NCBI GenBank assembly: GCA_947462335.1
Contig: OX381705.1
Span: 35,859,570 to 35,923,569, forward strand
DNA length: 64,000 bases
DNA from: Harmothoe impar
Lineage: Eukaryota; Annelida; Polychaeta; Phyllodocida; Polynoidae
Reading direction: 5' to 3'
A model generated the notes under the pieces. It ran no database searches, had not been told where the DNA came from, and was given only the letters and a program-made list of their open reading frames with translations. The position numbers and the translations under genes were made by a program. Shown here piece after piece: positions 1 to 14,959 of this stretch (positions are counted from its first letter, which is position 1; each line of letters begins with the position of its first letter).

Positions 1-35
1 TCTGCCCCTGCACACCCTAAAGATCCCCAAAATCT

Positions 36-55
36 TTCAAGTTCAAGTTCAAGTT
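36..55 (-). repeat. LINE-A 3' tail, about 3 x 6 bp
   Basis: Three tandem TTCAAG units on the plus strand (CTTGAA in the sense direction of the LINE) lie directly at the 3' end of LINE-A. Short tandem tails instead of poly(A) are common in CR1/L2-type LINEs and mark the 3' end of the copy. LINE-B at 46 kb has a similar but not identical tail. Confidence 0.85.
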
Positions 56-649
56 TGTAAGGATTTATTCAGAATGCAGACTTTCTCATACACATATTAT
101 GTACCTTTGACAGTATAATAAATGTACAAAAGCTTTATGTAATATATATCTATGTACAGCTCAATGCTTCAATAACATGTTACTGTAGCAGATGTTCCCC
201 TTGACAAATTAATGATGCCATTTGTTATAAAGTCTACACAGAAAAGGCTGCTGCTAGGAGTACACCCCCTGTTTTCGTTAGCCACCTATTATTTCATAGT
301 AATGTATTTCCGTATTATTCTTAAATATTAAGTAACAATTGTAAATCTATATACATCATATATAATAAAATAATATTATATCAATTGTATTATCTATAAT
401 AAAAAAAATGTAATTCGAAGTCCTTTTCTAACCTTATGTACACAATTATAGTTAGAATTAGTATTATAGAATTTTAACCACATCTGGGTATAAACAGAAT
501 TTTCACAAATAAATATTATTTACCAAATTACAAGCTTATAAAATATTTACAATGACATAACATGGACACCACATAGGAATATAATTGTAGATTGTGGCTG
601 ACAGATACTGGAGGTATAATTACATTATGTTTACACTGTGATAATTTCA
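56..649 (-). other. LINE-A 3' UTR, AT-rich, no gene
   Basis: About 600 bases between the last LINE-A codon and its tail. Very AT-rich in 290-660, with several ATAAT/TATAAT words. No open frame of note. Read as the 3' untranslated part of the retrotransposon. Confidence 0.65.
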
Positions 650-1630
650 TTACATATGTACCAGTGTATCATCACTTGGAATTAATCCTTTCAATTCCTT
701 TTTCAAAAGGAATTTAAAGGAATTCCTATCACGCACTTTTCTTTTACTTGGGTGCAAACTATTCCAAAGAGTCGAGACTGTATACTCCAAACTCCTCTTA
801 TATGATTCACAATGGGGTAACTTGCTTTTCAGCAATATACCATCTGAACTACGAGTGTTTACACAAACATGTTTCACATAAATTTCTTTGCATGATCTCT
901 TATGACCTTCAATATAAACATAGGAAATTCTTCTGTCAGCTAACTAGTTAATCTTAGCTTTATGATGTACTATGTCAGTGTGTGTCCTCATGGGTAATTT
1001 GAGACAAACTTTCAGCACCCTGTTCTTTGTCCTTTGCAATTTTCCAAGTATTGTACTACCAGATTTAATATATAGTATATCCCCATAATCGTAAATGGGC
1101 ATTATGTACACTCTATATATCTTGAGCATACTATCCTTACTTAAAAATCTTGCAATTTTTGTTAGTTGATAAGTCCTATAAGCCACAGTCTTCATTTGAT
1201 TTTTCATAAATATCTCACAATTAAGTCTTGCATCTAAAATTATACCCAAATATTTGTAACTGAAGACCCTTTTTAGACTTTCCCCATTTATATTTAAATT
1301 TGCATTTTTTAAAAATTTCTTACTCCCAAAACCCATAAATTTGGTTTTACTTATATTTACCGTTAATTTGTTTTTCCCACACCACAATACAAATTGATCT
1401 GTGCAATTCTGCATTTTCCCTAAAGCGACTGATTGATCTCGGTCAGAAACATAAATGACTGTGTCATCTGCAAACAGGTTGATTGAAGCTCCATTTTCAG
1501 ATAATTTTACATCATTAATGTATATCAAAAACAGCAAAGGACCCAAAATCGAACCCTGAGGGACACCACAGGTAACATTCAGCTCATCAGAACACATCTA
1601 AAATTGACAAAATATTTTTCAGATAAATAG
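650..1630 (-). pseudogene. LINE-A reverse transcriptase and C-terminal domain, broken
   Basis: From 1597 the frame reads into GVPQGSILGPLLFLIYIND and then FADDT. These are the RT palm motif before the active site and the catalytic F/YADD box (residues 42-45 of the open part). The frame runs to an in-frame TAG at 944-946. Beyond the TAG the same frame continues to 650 with a typical LINE C-terminal domain (LEYTVSTLWNSLHPSKRK and a Lys-rich end), so a single stop codon split one ORF. Upstream, a second frame (about 1630-1590) reads YLSEKYFVNFR, as expected just before the VPQG motif, so one frameshift lies near 1590. The thumb and fingers region before that is deleted. Confidence 0.92.
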
Positions 1631-1631
1631 A

Positions 1632-2105
1632 TCACATCAAATTAGTGTCATTTGAACTATTGAATAGATCCCAATCAGAGGAGAGAAAATCCTCCACAAG
1701 CTTTTCACCATTAACATTTTTCATAGATCTTCCATTGAACTTAGTTTTCTCCCTCGTAAGTGATGGCTTGTCTATTGTACCTGCCACTATGCAATGGTCA
1801 CTTAAATCAAAGGGTATAACTCTTGAAGATTCCATGTAAAGATTATTATTATTGAATATTAGATCCAGACAAGACTCTTTGTCTGAGAATCTAGTTGGTT
1901 CCTTGATCCAATTTAACAGCCTATATTGTAACATCATATTTGTTAACCTTGATGTTAGTGTTTTCAATTTTGGATCCAATAAATCGAGATTAAAGTCACC
2001 TGAAATATATAATCTCTTACGTGACTTAACCACTAATTTTTGAATCATTGGTTCAATTAAATTAAAGAAACTTTCCGGGTTACATAGTGCTTTGGAAATC
2101 AGGCA
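1632..2105 (-). pseudogene. LINE-A endonuclease (APE-type) fragment
   Basis: The frame is open upstream of the first ATG (at 2048) back to about 2105, so the fragment starts inside the endonuclease. After the ATG, residues 17-20 are GDFN, the conserved Gly-Asp-Phe-Asn of LINE APE-like endonucleases. Residues 83-85 are SDH, the C-terminal catalytic Ser-Asp-His of the same fold. A KEPTR-like stretch lies near residue 50. In the family this domain nicks target DNA to prime reverse transcription. The N-terminal catalytic residues are missing, and the reading frame stops at 1632 right at the internal deletion joining it to the RT part. It is a relic of LINE-A, not a host gene. Confidence 0.88.
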
Positions 2106-2126
2106 TCGACTGAATAGGGGGGCAAT

Positions 2127-2194
2127 TTCTCCTTGGGGCCATGTTCTCCTTGGGGCCGTCTTCTCTGTGGGGCCGTTTGCTTCTTGGGACTGTC
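2127..2194. repeat. 17-bp minisatellite, 4 units
   Basis: Four consecutive 17-bp units on the pattern TTCTCCTTGGGGCC(A/G)T(G/C). The first two are nearly identical; the third and fourth carry several changes. The array begins about 20 bp beyond the truncated 5' end of LINE-A. Confidence 0.85.
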
Positions 2195-3570
2195 CTCTCC
2201 AGTTACCTGTCTATGCATACCATGACCAACCATGAACTTTGTATCGCGTATACACATGACGCCCAGAGCCACTTTGGGATTGTCCTTACAAGTCGGTCAG
2301 GTTTTAAGATAATGCGCTTTAAGGTTGCTCCTTTCTTTTCTGAGGATTGCCTTTCTAGCAAGATAAGCTACGCCAGAGGCTACATCAAGAGCAAGGCATG
2401 ATATAGTGAGCATAGGTCGGCCTGCTGACATTAAGTAGATTTGACTAGCTGAGAAGGAAAAAGTAGGTTCCCTTCTCCGACAGACATTCGCTGTATAGAC
2501 AGAACTAATGACATCCGTAGGGCGATGGAGAGGTAGGCGGGAGTTTGGGGATAGGACGGACGAGGGAGGTGGGGGTTGGAGGGGATTGTATCAAGATTCA
2601 TCGATCTCTATATATGCGCGGCTACTGATGGTGCGTTAAGCTGAAACTGTACCGGGGGATTACTACATACCATGCAGGAACTACCCCGCCGGGACGCCAC
2701 CAGCGCCATGCCGCCCATCTAATAGCAACCAAACCCCAGGGATGTACTAACGATCCGCAGTTTGTTAAAAACACCTCCGCCGCTTTCTAATAGGTGTGGG
2801 ATTCCTTTATATATCCTCCATAGTAGTTATATATAGAAACACTGTTGAGAGTGCATAACTTTTATGTAAGAGTCGTGATTACAGCTGCTACAGCAGCCTT
2901 ACATGGTGTTTACATGTGTCTAAAATACGCATACCTCACTTGGTCCTAGACTGAAGGAGCAATGCATATCCTTATATAATTGGCATCAAATAAAGTAACT
3001 AGATGTTGAATGCTAGATATACACAAGAGGTGTCACGGCCAGTAATATAAGTTATATCATTCTGAAATCTTCAGACTCGTGACATAGACGGCTTTATACT
3101 TACTATGCATACTATGGTTTGCAACGGGTGCAAACAGCAATGCATTTTGATTTAGTGATAAAGCGCGAGTGCATACTTTATATAGTTACACACCTTTCTA
3201 ATTTTCCTTGGATGTGGAGTAGGCAGTATTAGAGCAGTCTCGAACTCCCATCCCTACACAGACAATCTTTAGACTCCAGAACTTAGTCAATAACGACGAA
3301 CCATGGTTAGTTAATGATATCAGGTATAGTCAGTAGTGGCTAAGTCTTTTAGGATAAGGCCTTGTTTTGCCTTAGTCATTTTTGAATATCAGTTCGTCAC
3401 TCTGACAAATATCCCTATGATTAACCTGGGATAGCCACTATAAGATGGCGCAAGCACAAGGTGTACTCTGTTGTGTGATGGCTTAATCGCCATAATTCAG
3501 TGGGTGAAATACAAATCTACGACTATACGACATCGTGTACAGGGCCATATCACAAAATAAGATATATATT
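2195..3570. other. Non-coding stretch, no gene recognised
   Basis: I see no recognisable gene, long repeat or RNA here. GC content rises around 2520-2720. An 86-codon open frame at 2141-2401 overlaps the minisatellite and has no protein-like features. Confidence 0.5.
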
Positions 3571-3651
3571 GTTGAAGCTGGGGCATACTCGTTGAAGCTG
3601 GGGCATATCACACTCAGCCTTCGGCATCGTGTGATATGACCCAGCTTCAAC
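3571..3651. repeat. 23-bp near-perfect hairpin with a duplicated arm
   Basis: Arms 3591-3613 and 3629-3651 are reverse complements with one mismatch, separated by 15 bases. The first part of the left arm is also duplicated directly just upstream (3571-3590). The hairpin sits 50 bp before a long AT microsatellite. AT-rich and inverted-repeat neighbours often mark a decayed foldback element or a slippage hotspot. Confidence 0.85.
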
Positions 3652-3697
3652 TCGTGAAGTATGATGTGCATATATGTCAATGGCGTGGGGTTTTGTC

Positions 3698-8873
<5,176 letters not shown>

Positions 8874-9090
8874 AGATAGACTATGGTTATGAGAGGCTAA
8901 CTCAAAATAACCACAGTAAACTGGCTGGCACCCTTATAGGGTGCCTGCCAGTCTACAGTAGTCATATTTTGAGTTAGCCTCACATAACCATTGTCTATCT
9001 GTTTTAAACCACAGCTGTAAGCTTATGTGAGTCTACACAGAAATAACCAAGGTGTGAACTCCTTTGTCTTAGCCCTCCGCTGTGGTTTAA
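8874..9090 (-). mobile_element. Two-hairpin foldback element, copy 1
   Basis: A main hairpin of about 60-bp arms (8874-8932 with 8942-9000) has a GGCACCC...GGGTGCC centre at 8928-8946. It is followed by a second smaller inverted repeat whose ends are TTAAACCACAGC (9003 on) and GCTGTGGTTTAA (to 9090). The same two-part design recurs at 14039-14228 in reverse orientation, including the words ATGGTTATG, TAACCACAG and the TTAAACCACA end. That makes it a dispersed repeat family rather than a local palindrome. No transposase. Probably a non-autonomous DNA element. Strand is assigned only to show that it is opposite to copy 2. Confidence 0.8.
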
Positions 9091-9989
9091 CACTGTATAC
9101 TTCACTGTCTGTTAGAATTCATATATCCCTTTATACTCCCAACCCCCTTATATAAACAATATCTAAGATGTGTATATATACATAGCCACCCATCCTTGGC
9201 GCGAGTGTCTGCACGTCTATGGGTGTAGCAGATACACAGAATGACCAGGGAATAAGTGACCGTGTAAAAAGGGGCAGCATTGTGGACAGAGTTCTGCGGG
9301 GCCTTATCAGTCTGCTACAGACCTAGATGTGTTCTTTTTTCTGTTTAATCCCATACTGCTGTGTAAATGAAGCTGGCACTGACAGTGCTGGCAGACAGTA
9401 CAGGAAGAGGCCTGACACTGCTGCCCCCTGTCGGATATTGGCTTCCAGGAAGAGTTAGCTCGTCCCCACCAAACAATATCAGTGGCAGTGTGCACTAGCC
9501 GCGGCCTAGAGCCTGTCACAAACCACTACTTCACATATACTGTCGCTTACTCTGGGTGCTGTAAGGGAACGTACAGGGTGCCAATGCGGGCCAGACTGCA
9601 TGACTTTGTCTGCTGTACATATAGTATGTGTCACACATGTTTTGGCAGTAACCAAAGGGTCATTGGCATTAAGTAGCAGCATTTACACGGGGAGGCAACA
9701 AATACTGAATTTGATGAAAAAAAGATCCATACGGCTAAGTTAAGGCCCAACTCCACTGAAACGGGACGGCTGAAATTTAATCCATCCACCCTGTCATTGT
9801 AGTCTTTATTTTATACGGATAAGCATCGACTGGTATAGTGGTTATGGTCCTATATACATGTATAGATATAGCCTATCTGCCTCTAACACACCCGTGTTAT
9901 CCACTTCGTAAGCAGCAGAAAGCTTTCTCAATCAGGAATGATTTTCGTTTCAGAAAGCAGACAGCAATCTGCAGCAAGACGGCCCGGTG
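9091..9989. other. Non-coding stretch, no gene recognised
   Basis: Unique-looking sequence between the foldback element and the CpG-rich island. A short tRNA A-box-like word occurs near 9832-9846, but no B-box follows at the right distance, so no RNA gene is called. Confidence 0.45.
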
Positions 9990-10780
9990 CGTCCCTGCCA
10001 CCATTAGGGTTAGCGTTGGCAATGACGTCTGCCCAGACAATGAGGCGCCGGTCGGCCGGAAGCGCACCTCGGCGACTCTTACAAATCGGTGCTGCTGACC
10101 CCGTTGACCCCTACCGCTCTGCTTGGTGTCGAATGGCCGTCGTCGGCAGCAGACGTCGCCATTTTGCTAATGCAGCCAAAAGTCGCCTCAAAAGCAGATC
10201 AGGGAAAGCGGTCGGCACTTCATCAGATGGGGCGCCATCTTACGGGACGCTGAGCAAAACACGGACGCTGGCTACCCTACAGCGGGCACGTGCGGGGTCA
10301 AGGTGACTTCGCCGGTTGCCGACGAGTGACAGCTTGTCTGGCAGTTAACGCTGGGTACCGGCCAAGTTCTGCCGACCGGAAGTACACACGCACACACGCG
10401 CGGGTTTTGTTGTGTCGGCGCCCTGCACCAGTGGTAGTGGAAAGACACTATGCTGCATGGGTTGGAGGGGTGGGGTGGTACGGGTGCAGGTCTATCTGGT
10501 CTATATGTGTCAAGCAGACGACATTCGTGCTCAGTTGGCCAACTACAGGCACATACTTTCAGTGCTGCTCCATTGCTTTTATTTTAGTCTGGGAGCTGAT
10601 CCGTCCTCAGGTTTTTGTCGTTCACGACGTGGCCGCTTGGCGCGTTGTTTGTCGTATCGACGTGTGGTCGGCCGCCATTGATCGCCGCTGGTTCCCAGAC
10701 CTCCCCTGTACTCAGTTTGGGATTCCGGGTACAAGCGCCCCACAGGGCATGCGCAGTGGAAACTCGTGTTGCTGATGACC
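9990..10780. promoter_or_regulatory. CpG-rich island with ETS, YY1-like and CRE words
   Basis: This stretch is visibly richer in G, C and CpG than its surroundings. It contains a CRE-type TGACGTC near 10024, an exact YY1-type AAGATGGCG (minus strand, 10233-10241) and an exact ETS site ACCGGAAGT at 10375-10383. This combination is typical of TATA-less CpG promoters in animals. Open frames of 122 and 161 codons here are a by-product of the base composition and show no domain. I infer a promoter or enhancer; its direction and its gene are unknown. Confidence 0.45.
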
Positions 10781-12689
10781 GGTGATCTGTTCTATTAGAA
10801 CTAATGTGCATCTCGGTAACCAGCGGCTTAATGGCGACTAAACAGAAAGCTATAATGGAGAGCCAAAGGCCTCTGGGATCACACCACAGTAAATCGCTGC
10901 GCTCATTAATATGATACCCCAGGCTACCGCTTTGCCGATGTACAGTTATTTAAGAAGAATCCAGCGACGTGCCATTGTTAATCACAATCCATAGTGCCAT
11001 ATATAGACTGCACAGCTACCGTGAAAGTTCAATCCAGAGCCATTGACGCAATAATATAAATCCCGTTTTAAATAAACTTCAACTTAAAAAGTACATTTCC
11101 GTTATAAAGTGACGCATTAATTGCATCTACTGCTTTTCACAACGTATATGCACGGCATTTCATTCCCTGGAGAACACGACATTATATTTACCAAGGACAA
11201 TAAAACTGTATACAGCTCCATGCAATTCAATACAACTCTCAACCCCCCTGCTAGAAGTCTGAGCAAGAGGCCTATAGCTGAAATATCGGTCTAGGAGGTA
11301 CTGCCGGAAGGGAGATGTGGGGCGGCTAACGAGGCTGAGACTTTGCAGATCCCCTGGTGGCCTTTAAGTTGGAAATGTGCCTGTCCCCCTGGTGGCAGAC
11401 AGGGGCGGCACACAAAACGTAGCATCTCACGTCAGGAGGCAGTTGATGGGAGCAGCCTCCAGGGGTCCCTGGCAGTCCTCCAGGCGCGCGCCTCCAGCAC
11501 CCTGCTGCCAGATCAATGACCATGTAGGCAAATACACCCCATGTCCGTGCCAGTCACAGTTACTCAACTATGCTTATTCAAATGGTCAACTCAAAGACGC
11601 GACGCTAAATGTCATGCACATTGATATGGACATGTTAACTATCTATTCCCCTGATTAATAGGGTCCGTTTAAATTGCAGTTCAATGAAGTAAATGAATCA
11701 TATTAAAGTGATATGTATTGTAATGAAGACTAGACTTAGATCGAATGAAGAAACATGATATTATAAGACCCACATCCTCATATGGTCAAAGGTATATAAA
11801 TGTATATATTTCAGGTTCATCTGCTCATCAATACCATAGTCTAAATATTCCATATAACATTTCGCCAAATTGCACAATCCCTAAGGGTAGACAAACTGAA
11901 TAATAAAAAAGTGGGGAAATGAATGTCTACGGCGGGTGGCGCTTGGCGCGTCTAGGTTACACTGCTTGTATACTATGTATAAGTAATCAACCCTCGCACT
12001 AGTCTCCAGGGTGGTAACGTGGCCGACCCTGACCCCTACCTCCAGGCATCTACTGAACGAGATCCCTAGCAGTTCTACGTATAGCAAGTCTATTGGAGAA
12101 GTTACCTTCCCAATTTTTGAAATGTTATTTCCCTCTTCTCACACACAAGTAATATGACCATTTGGCTCGGCCGCTTTAACCTAGTTCAGCCATCACACAC
12201 TCTATTGTTGGGGACAGTCTGCACTATACATATAGAAATGCTATCTGCCTCGAAACAAACAGGAATCTGACACTACAGTAATGGGATTTATTGATGGATA
12301 GATCGTTGGACATACGTACCGGTATGCTATTCATCCATCCGTTCATGGAATGGCAGCACACCAATCAGCAATCTAGGTCTCACTGTTATTGCATGGTTCT
12401 ATTACATCTCACCTCCTGTCCAACAGTCTGACATATAGCCACTGAGCCAACCAATCTTCTTTATGAAAGGACTAGCCTTGCCGGGTATATAATAGAGTAC
12501 CCTACCCCCCGCGCACCCACACATATGTTGCCCATATCAGCAGACACCACACTGAGCATGCACTATAATATACAAATTGGCCACCTCTCCATACCTATAA
12601 CTTCCGCTACAGAACATGATAGCCTGGCCCCACCTTTTTGTCCTTATCTTAAGCTAATCAAGTTTGCATCATGACAGCTCAGCAGTGTG
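10781..12689. other. Non-coding stretch with two CTGGTGG boxes
   Basis: No gene recognised. At 11351-11360 and 11386-11395 the 10-mer CCCCTGGTGG occurs twice, 35 bp apart. Its reverse complement is close to the CTCF core, with one or two mismatches. A GC-rich patch with three CTCCAG words follows at 11440-11510. The remainder (11640-12690) is AT-rich and featureless apart from a single copy of the word TTCGCCAAATTG near 11862, which is also found inside the 21.3-kb MITE. Confidence 0.45.
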
Positions 12690-13060
12690 CCGCGCCAAAC
12701 TGCCGCTCTCATAACGCCCGTCGGCTAACCTCCCCCAATCGAGTTAGTGGCGTTGTCAGAAGGGGGCACTGACGTCATTTACGTCCACCGACGGTGTTTA
12801 CGTCACAGGGGACGTAGAGGGGATTAGAGGACGGCGCATGTAGATATTGGTGGCACGGAGAGGTCGCGGGTATGTGTTTTAAGGCCATACTTGGCAGATA
12901 CCGGGAGGTGGGGTAAAAGGACAACGGCATGGCTGGTCATGTCCGGTTAGCGCGGCGGCGCGGCGGATGGATGTGCGGTGCGTGATGTTACTTCCGGCCC
13001 GTCAATTTCTGAAGTTTGGGACAAGCATTCTGTTTGCACTACATCCAGTATACCAACTTC
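12690..13060 (+). promoter_or_regulatory. CpG-rich promoter-like segment with CRE and ETS sites
   Basis: A perfect CRE (TGACGTCA) is at 12770-12777, and a second half-CRE (TTACGTCA) at about 12798-12805. A CG-rich GCGCGGCGGCGCGG block lies near 12950, followed by an ETS site in reverse (ACTTCCGG, 12990-12997). The 13-mer around this ETS site, TACTTCCGGCCCG, occurs again at 31162-31174 in another CpG-rich patch. A spliced-exon-like segment follows 70 bp later at 13071. I infer a TATA-less promoter on the plus strand. CRE and ETS words can also occur by chance in CpG-rich DNA. Confidence 0.45.
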
Positions 13061-13070
13061 ACCCACACAG

Positions 13071-13144
13071 GAGCGTCGCCAGCCGCCTCCAAGGGTCCTC
13101 CTACTGGTCTTCTTGCCGTCCAGCCAACTCCATCACCACTCGTG
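13071..13144 (+). CDS. Candidate internal exon (weak)
   Basis: A 74-bp segment lies between a pyrimidine-containing acceptor ending CCACACAG (13063-13070) and a strong donor, CGTG followed by GTAAGA at 13145. All three frames are open. In one of them the product is rich in Ala, Pro, Ser and Thr, but no domain can be named and codon use does not decide the frame. It lies just downstream of a promoter-like CpG-rich patch, which is the main reason to record it. It could equally be a chance pair of splice signals or a non-coding RNA exon. Confidence 0.2.
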
Positions 13145-14038
13145 GTAAGAGAGAAGTGAGTGTTTCACTGTATAGGTTGATGGGTAGTTTGCTGTTCAGC
13201 CGCCCGGTGGTGGTGCTAGCATGTCTGGACGCTACAGCACCCTATTCTCACAGACTGTATGTATAAATATTAAGCGACATAATTCCATTATTCTGTTTCT
13301 TCAAAATGCCTTATAATCGTACAGCTTGTCACCTATAACCAAAATGTCGGACATTTGTCCAAAATGCAAAATGGCTACACAGGCTACGTAATACCTATAT
13401 GGGGAAGGATCCTGGCCGAACCAATGCCGAGTGGAGGGGGTATGGATGTTTACCAACGGCTCAAGTGGTGACACCAGCACACGGCTGTTTGATAATACTT
13501 GTCACATGTTAGTATCACCCGCGACCCTCGTGCTCGTCAACCAGGCCCTATACATAGCCAACGAGAGGCCCTCTATGTAACGAACCGGGATGTATTACAT
13601 GAGAACTATCACAAGGGTTGCTCAACCAAAACACAATTACATCTGAGCTGCTCGTGATTAAACTCATCGATGACGTCGGTCAATATTTGAGTCAATAAAT
13701 GATTAATTTTCAAGTATTGATCTAACTCAGGTATGTCCGTGATATTTAATACCACAGTCACATATAATCATACAAGTACTCTTAAATACATTCAGCTATA
13801 ACTAGATTAAATATCGTACAGCATACGCTGCACAACCACTATACACCACTAATACTACGAGAAGAAACTACCGGTATATTTCCACTACAATTATCACATA
13901 GATAAGATCTTTATCTGCATTTCCTCCTTATATGTTGGCGTTGGATTCCGACATGGGATCTATGTACATACACATTACCTAGGCAAGAGGGCATTGCGCT
14001 GTACAGTTCTACACCGGATTTAATCAGGCTAACAGCGA
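13145..14038. other. Non-coding stretch, no gene recognised
   Basis: AT-rich in 13580-13960. No repeats or open frames of note. If the 13071-13144 exon is real, this would be intron. Confidence 0.4.
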
Positions 14039-14228
14039 TTAAACCACATCAGAGGGGTAAGACAAAGAACTCGCATACCCTCACATAACCTTTCTGTTGT
14101 GGTTTAAAACATATAGATAATGGTTATGAAAGGGTAAGTAGGATTAACCACAGCTTCGCCCTCGTCTGGTCGTGACAGTAAGCTGTGGGTAATTCTATTT
14201 ACCCTTTCATAACCATAGTCTATCTGTT
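14039..14228 (+). mobile_element. Two-hairpin foldback element, copy 2
   Basis: This is the same family as 8874-9090, inverted. It opens with TTAAACCACA and GGTAAGACAAAG, which is the reverse complement of the far end of copy 1. The second boundary, GTGGTTTAAAAC (about 14099-14110), follows. It then has a main hairpin with arms of about 45 bp (14114-14156 and 14179-14228) that contain ATGGTTATGAAAGGGTAA and its complement. Divergence between the copies is clear but the order of parts is the same. No coding capacity. Confidence 0.8.
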
Positions 14229-14835
14229 ACTAAAACTCACATCGAAGGAAGGAGGGCCGAGACGAGAACTCTGCCGGCCGACAAGCGTCTACACTCCGTC
14301 AGAAAGGAGAGGCCGGACGAGCTGCTCCACACGAGGAGGTGAGCTGCTCGGGAACATTGGCTAATGATAAGCTATGTCCTATATAATGACATCGACGCGC
14401 GGGATGCACACCTCCCTATACCAGCGATCAATTGAACCGGTTGCCTTGTTCGCCGACACCCAGGCGGTGTTATGGACTTTACAACAAGTGGGGATTGGGC
14501 TAGGCAGACTGCAGAGTGGACACTACAGGAAATTGATTCGGGTCCGCTTCCCCACCTCCCCTTTGATAATTCCATTAGGCACCGATATTGCTTCTAATTG
14601 TGATAATGCTTGAATCGATGCTCGGTGCTTGTCTGCAGGCACCACTGATGGCCCTGAGTGAGCATTTCTGACAGCGGCGCCAGCGAGGCGTGAAAGTCGT
14701 CTTGGTAGGCTCACCAAAAATGGAGGGTGTTTACTGCGGGCCCACTAACCCTCTTAGGGGCCGCATAATGCTCTAGTGTGCTACCCCCCTTTGTCGTCAT
14801 AATACATAAACGCCGCCGGTTGCGGCCTCGTCAGG

Positions 14836-14959
14836 GCTGCATCCATGCATCATGCCCACCGTATGGGACTGATATATATACTCCTCAATAGTTGGCATGA
14901 TGTATGGATGCGGCCTTGGAGAGTAGACTCCCCAGTGCTGCATGAATGCATCGTGCCAA
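14836..14959. repeat. Three 23-bp repeats, two direct and one inverted
   Basis: The unit at 14836-14858 pairs with its inverted copy at 14892-14914 (about 20 of 23 positions), giving a hairpin with a 33-base loop. It recurs as a diverged direct copy at 14937-14959. The core word is GCATCATGCC or its complement. No transposon ends are visible around it. Confidence 0.75.

Larger units (their letters stand above)
36..2105 (-). mobile_element. LINE-A: decayed, internally deleted non-LTR retrotransposon
   Basis: Reading the minus strand, the element runs from an endonuclease remnant near 2105, through a reverse transcriptase and C-terminal domain, to an AT-rich 3' UTR (about 649-56) and a short repeat tail at 55-36. 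This order of EN, RT, C-terminal domain, UTR and tandem tail is that of the Jockey/CR1/L2 group of LINEs. I assign the clade only loosely. It is non-functional. The N-terminal half of the endonuclease is missing. The segment between endonuclease and RT is deleted (join near 1635). One frameshift (about 1590) and one in-frame TAG (944-946) also interrupt it. The 5' end is a truncation, as is usual for target-primed insertion, and lies just before a 17-bp minisatellite. Confidence 0.9.

Noticed and set aside
9832..9846. Pol III A-box-like word
   Set aside because: No B-box at the required distance.
9938..10775. Overlapping open frames of 122 and 161 codons
   Set aside because: They lie in CpG-rich DNA where stops are rare, overlap each other in different frames, and have no recognisable domain or splice context.
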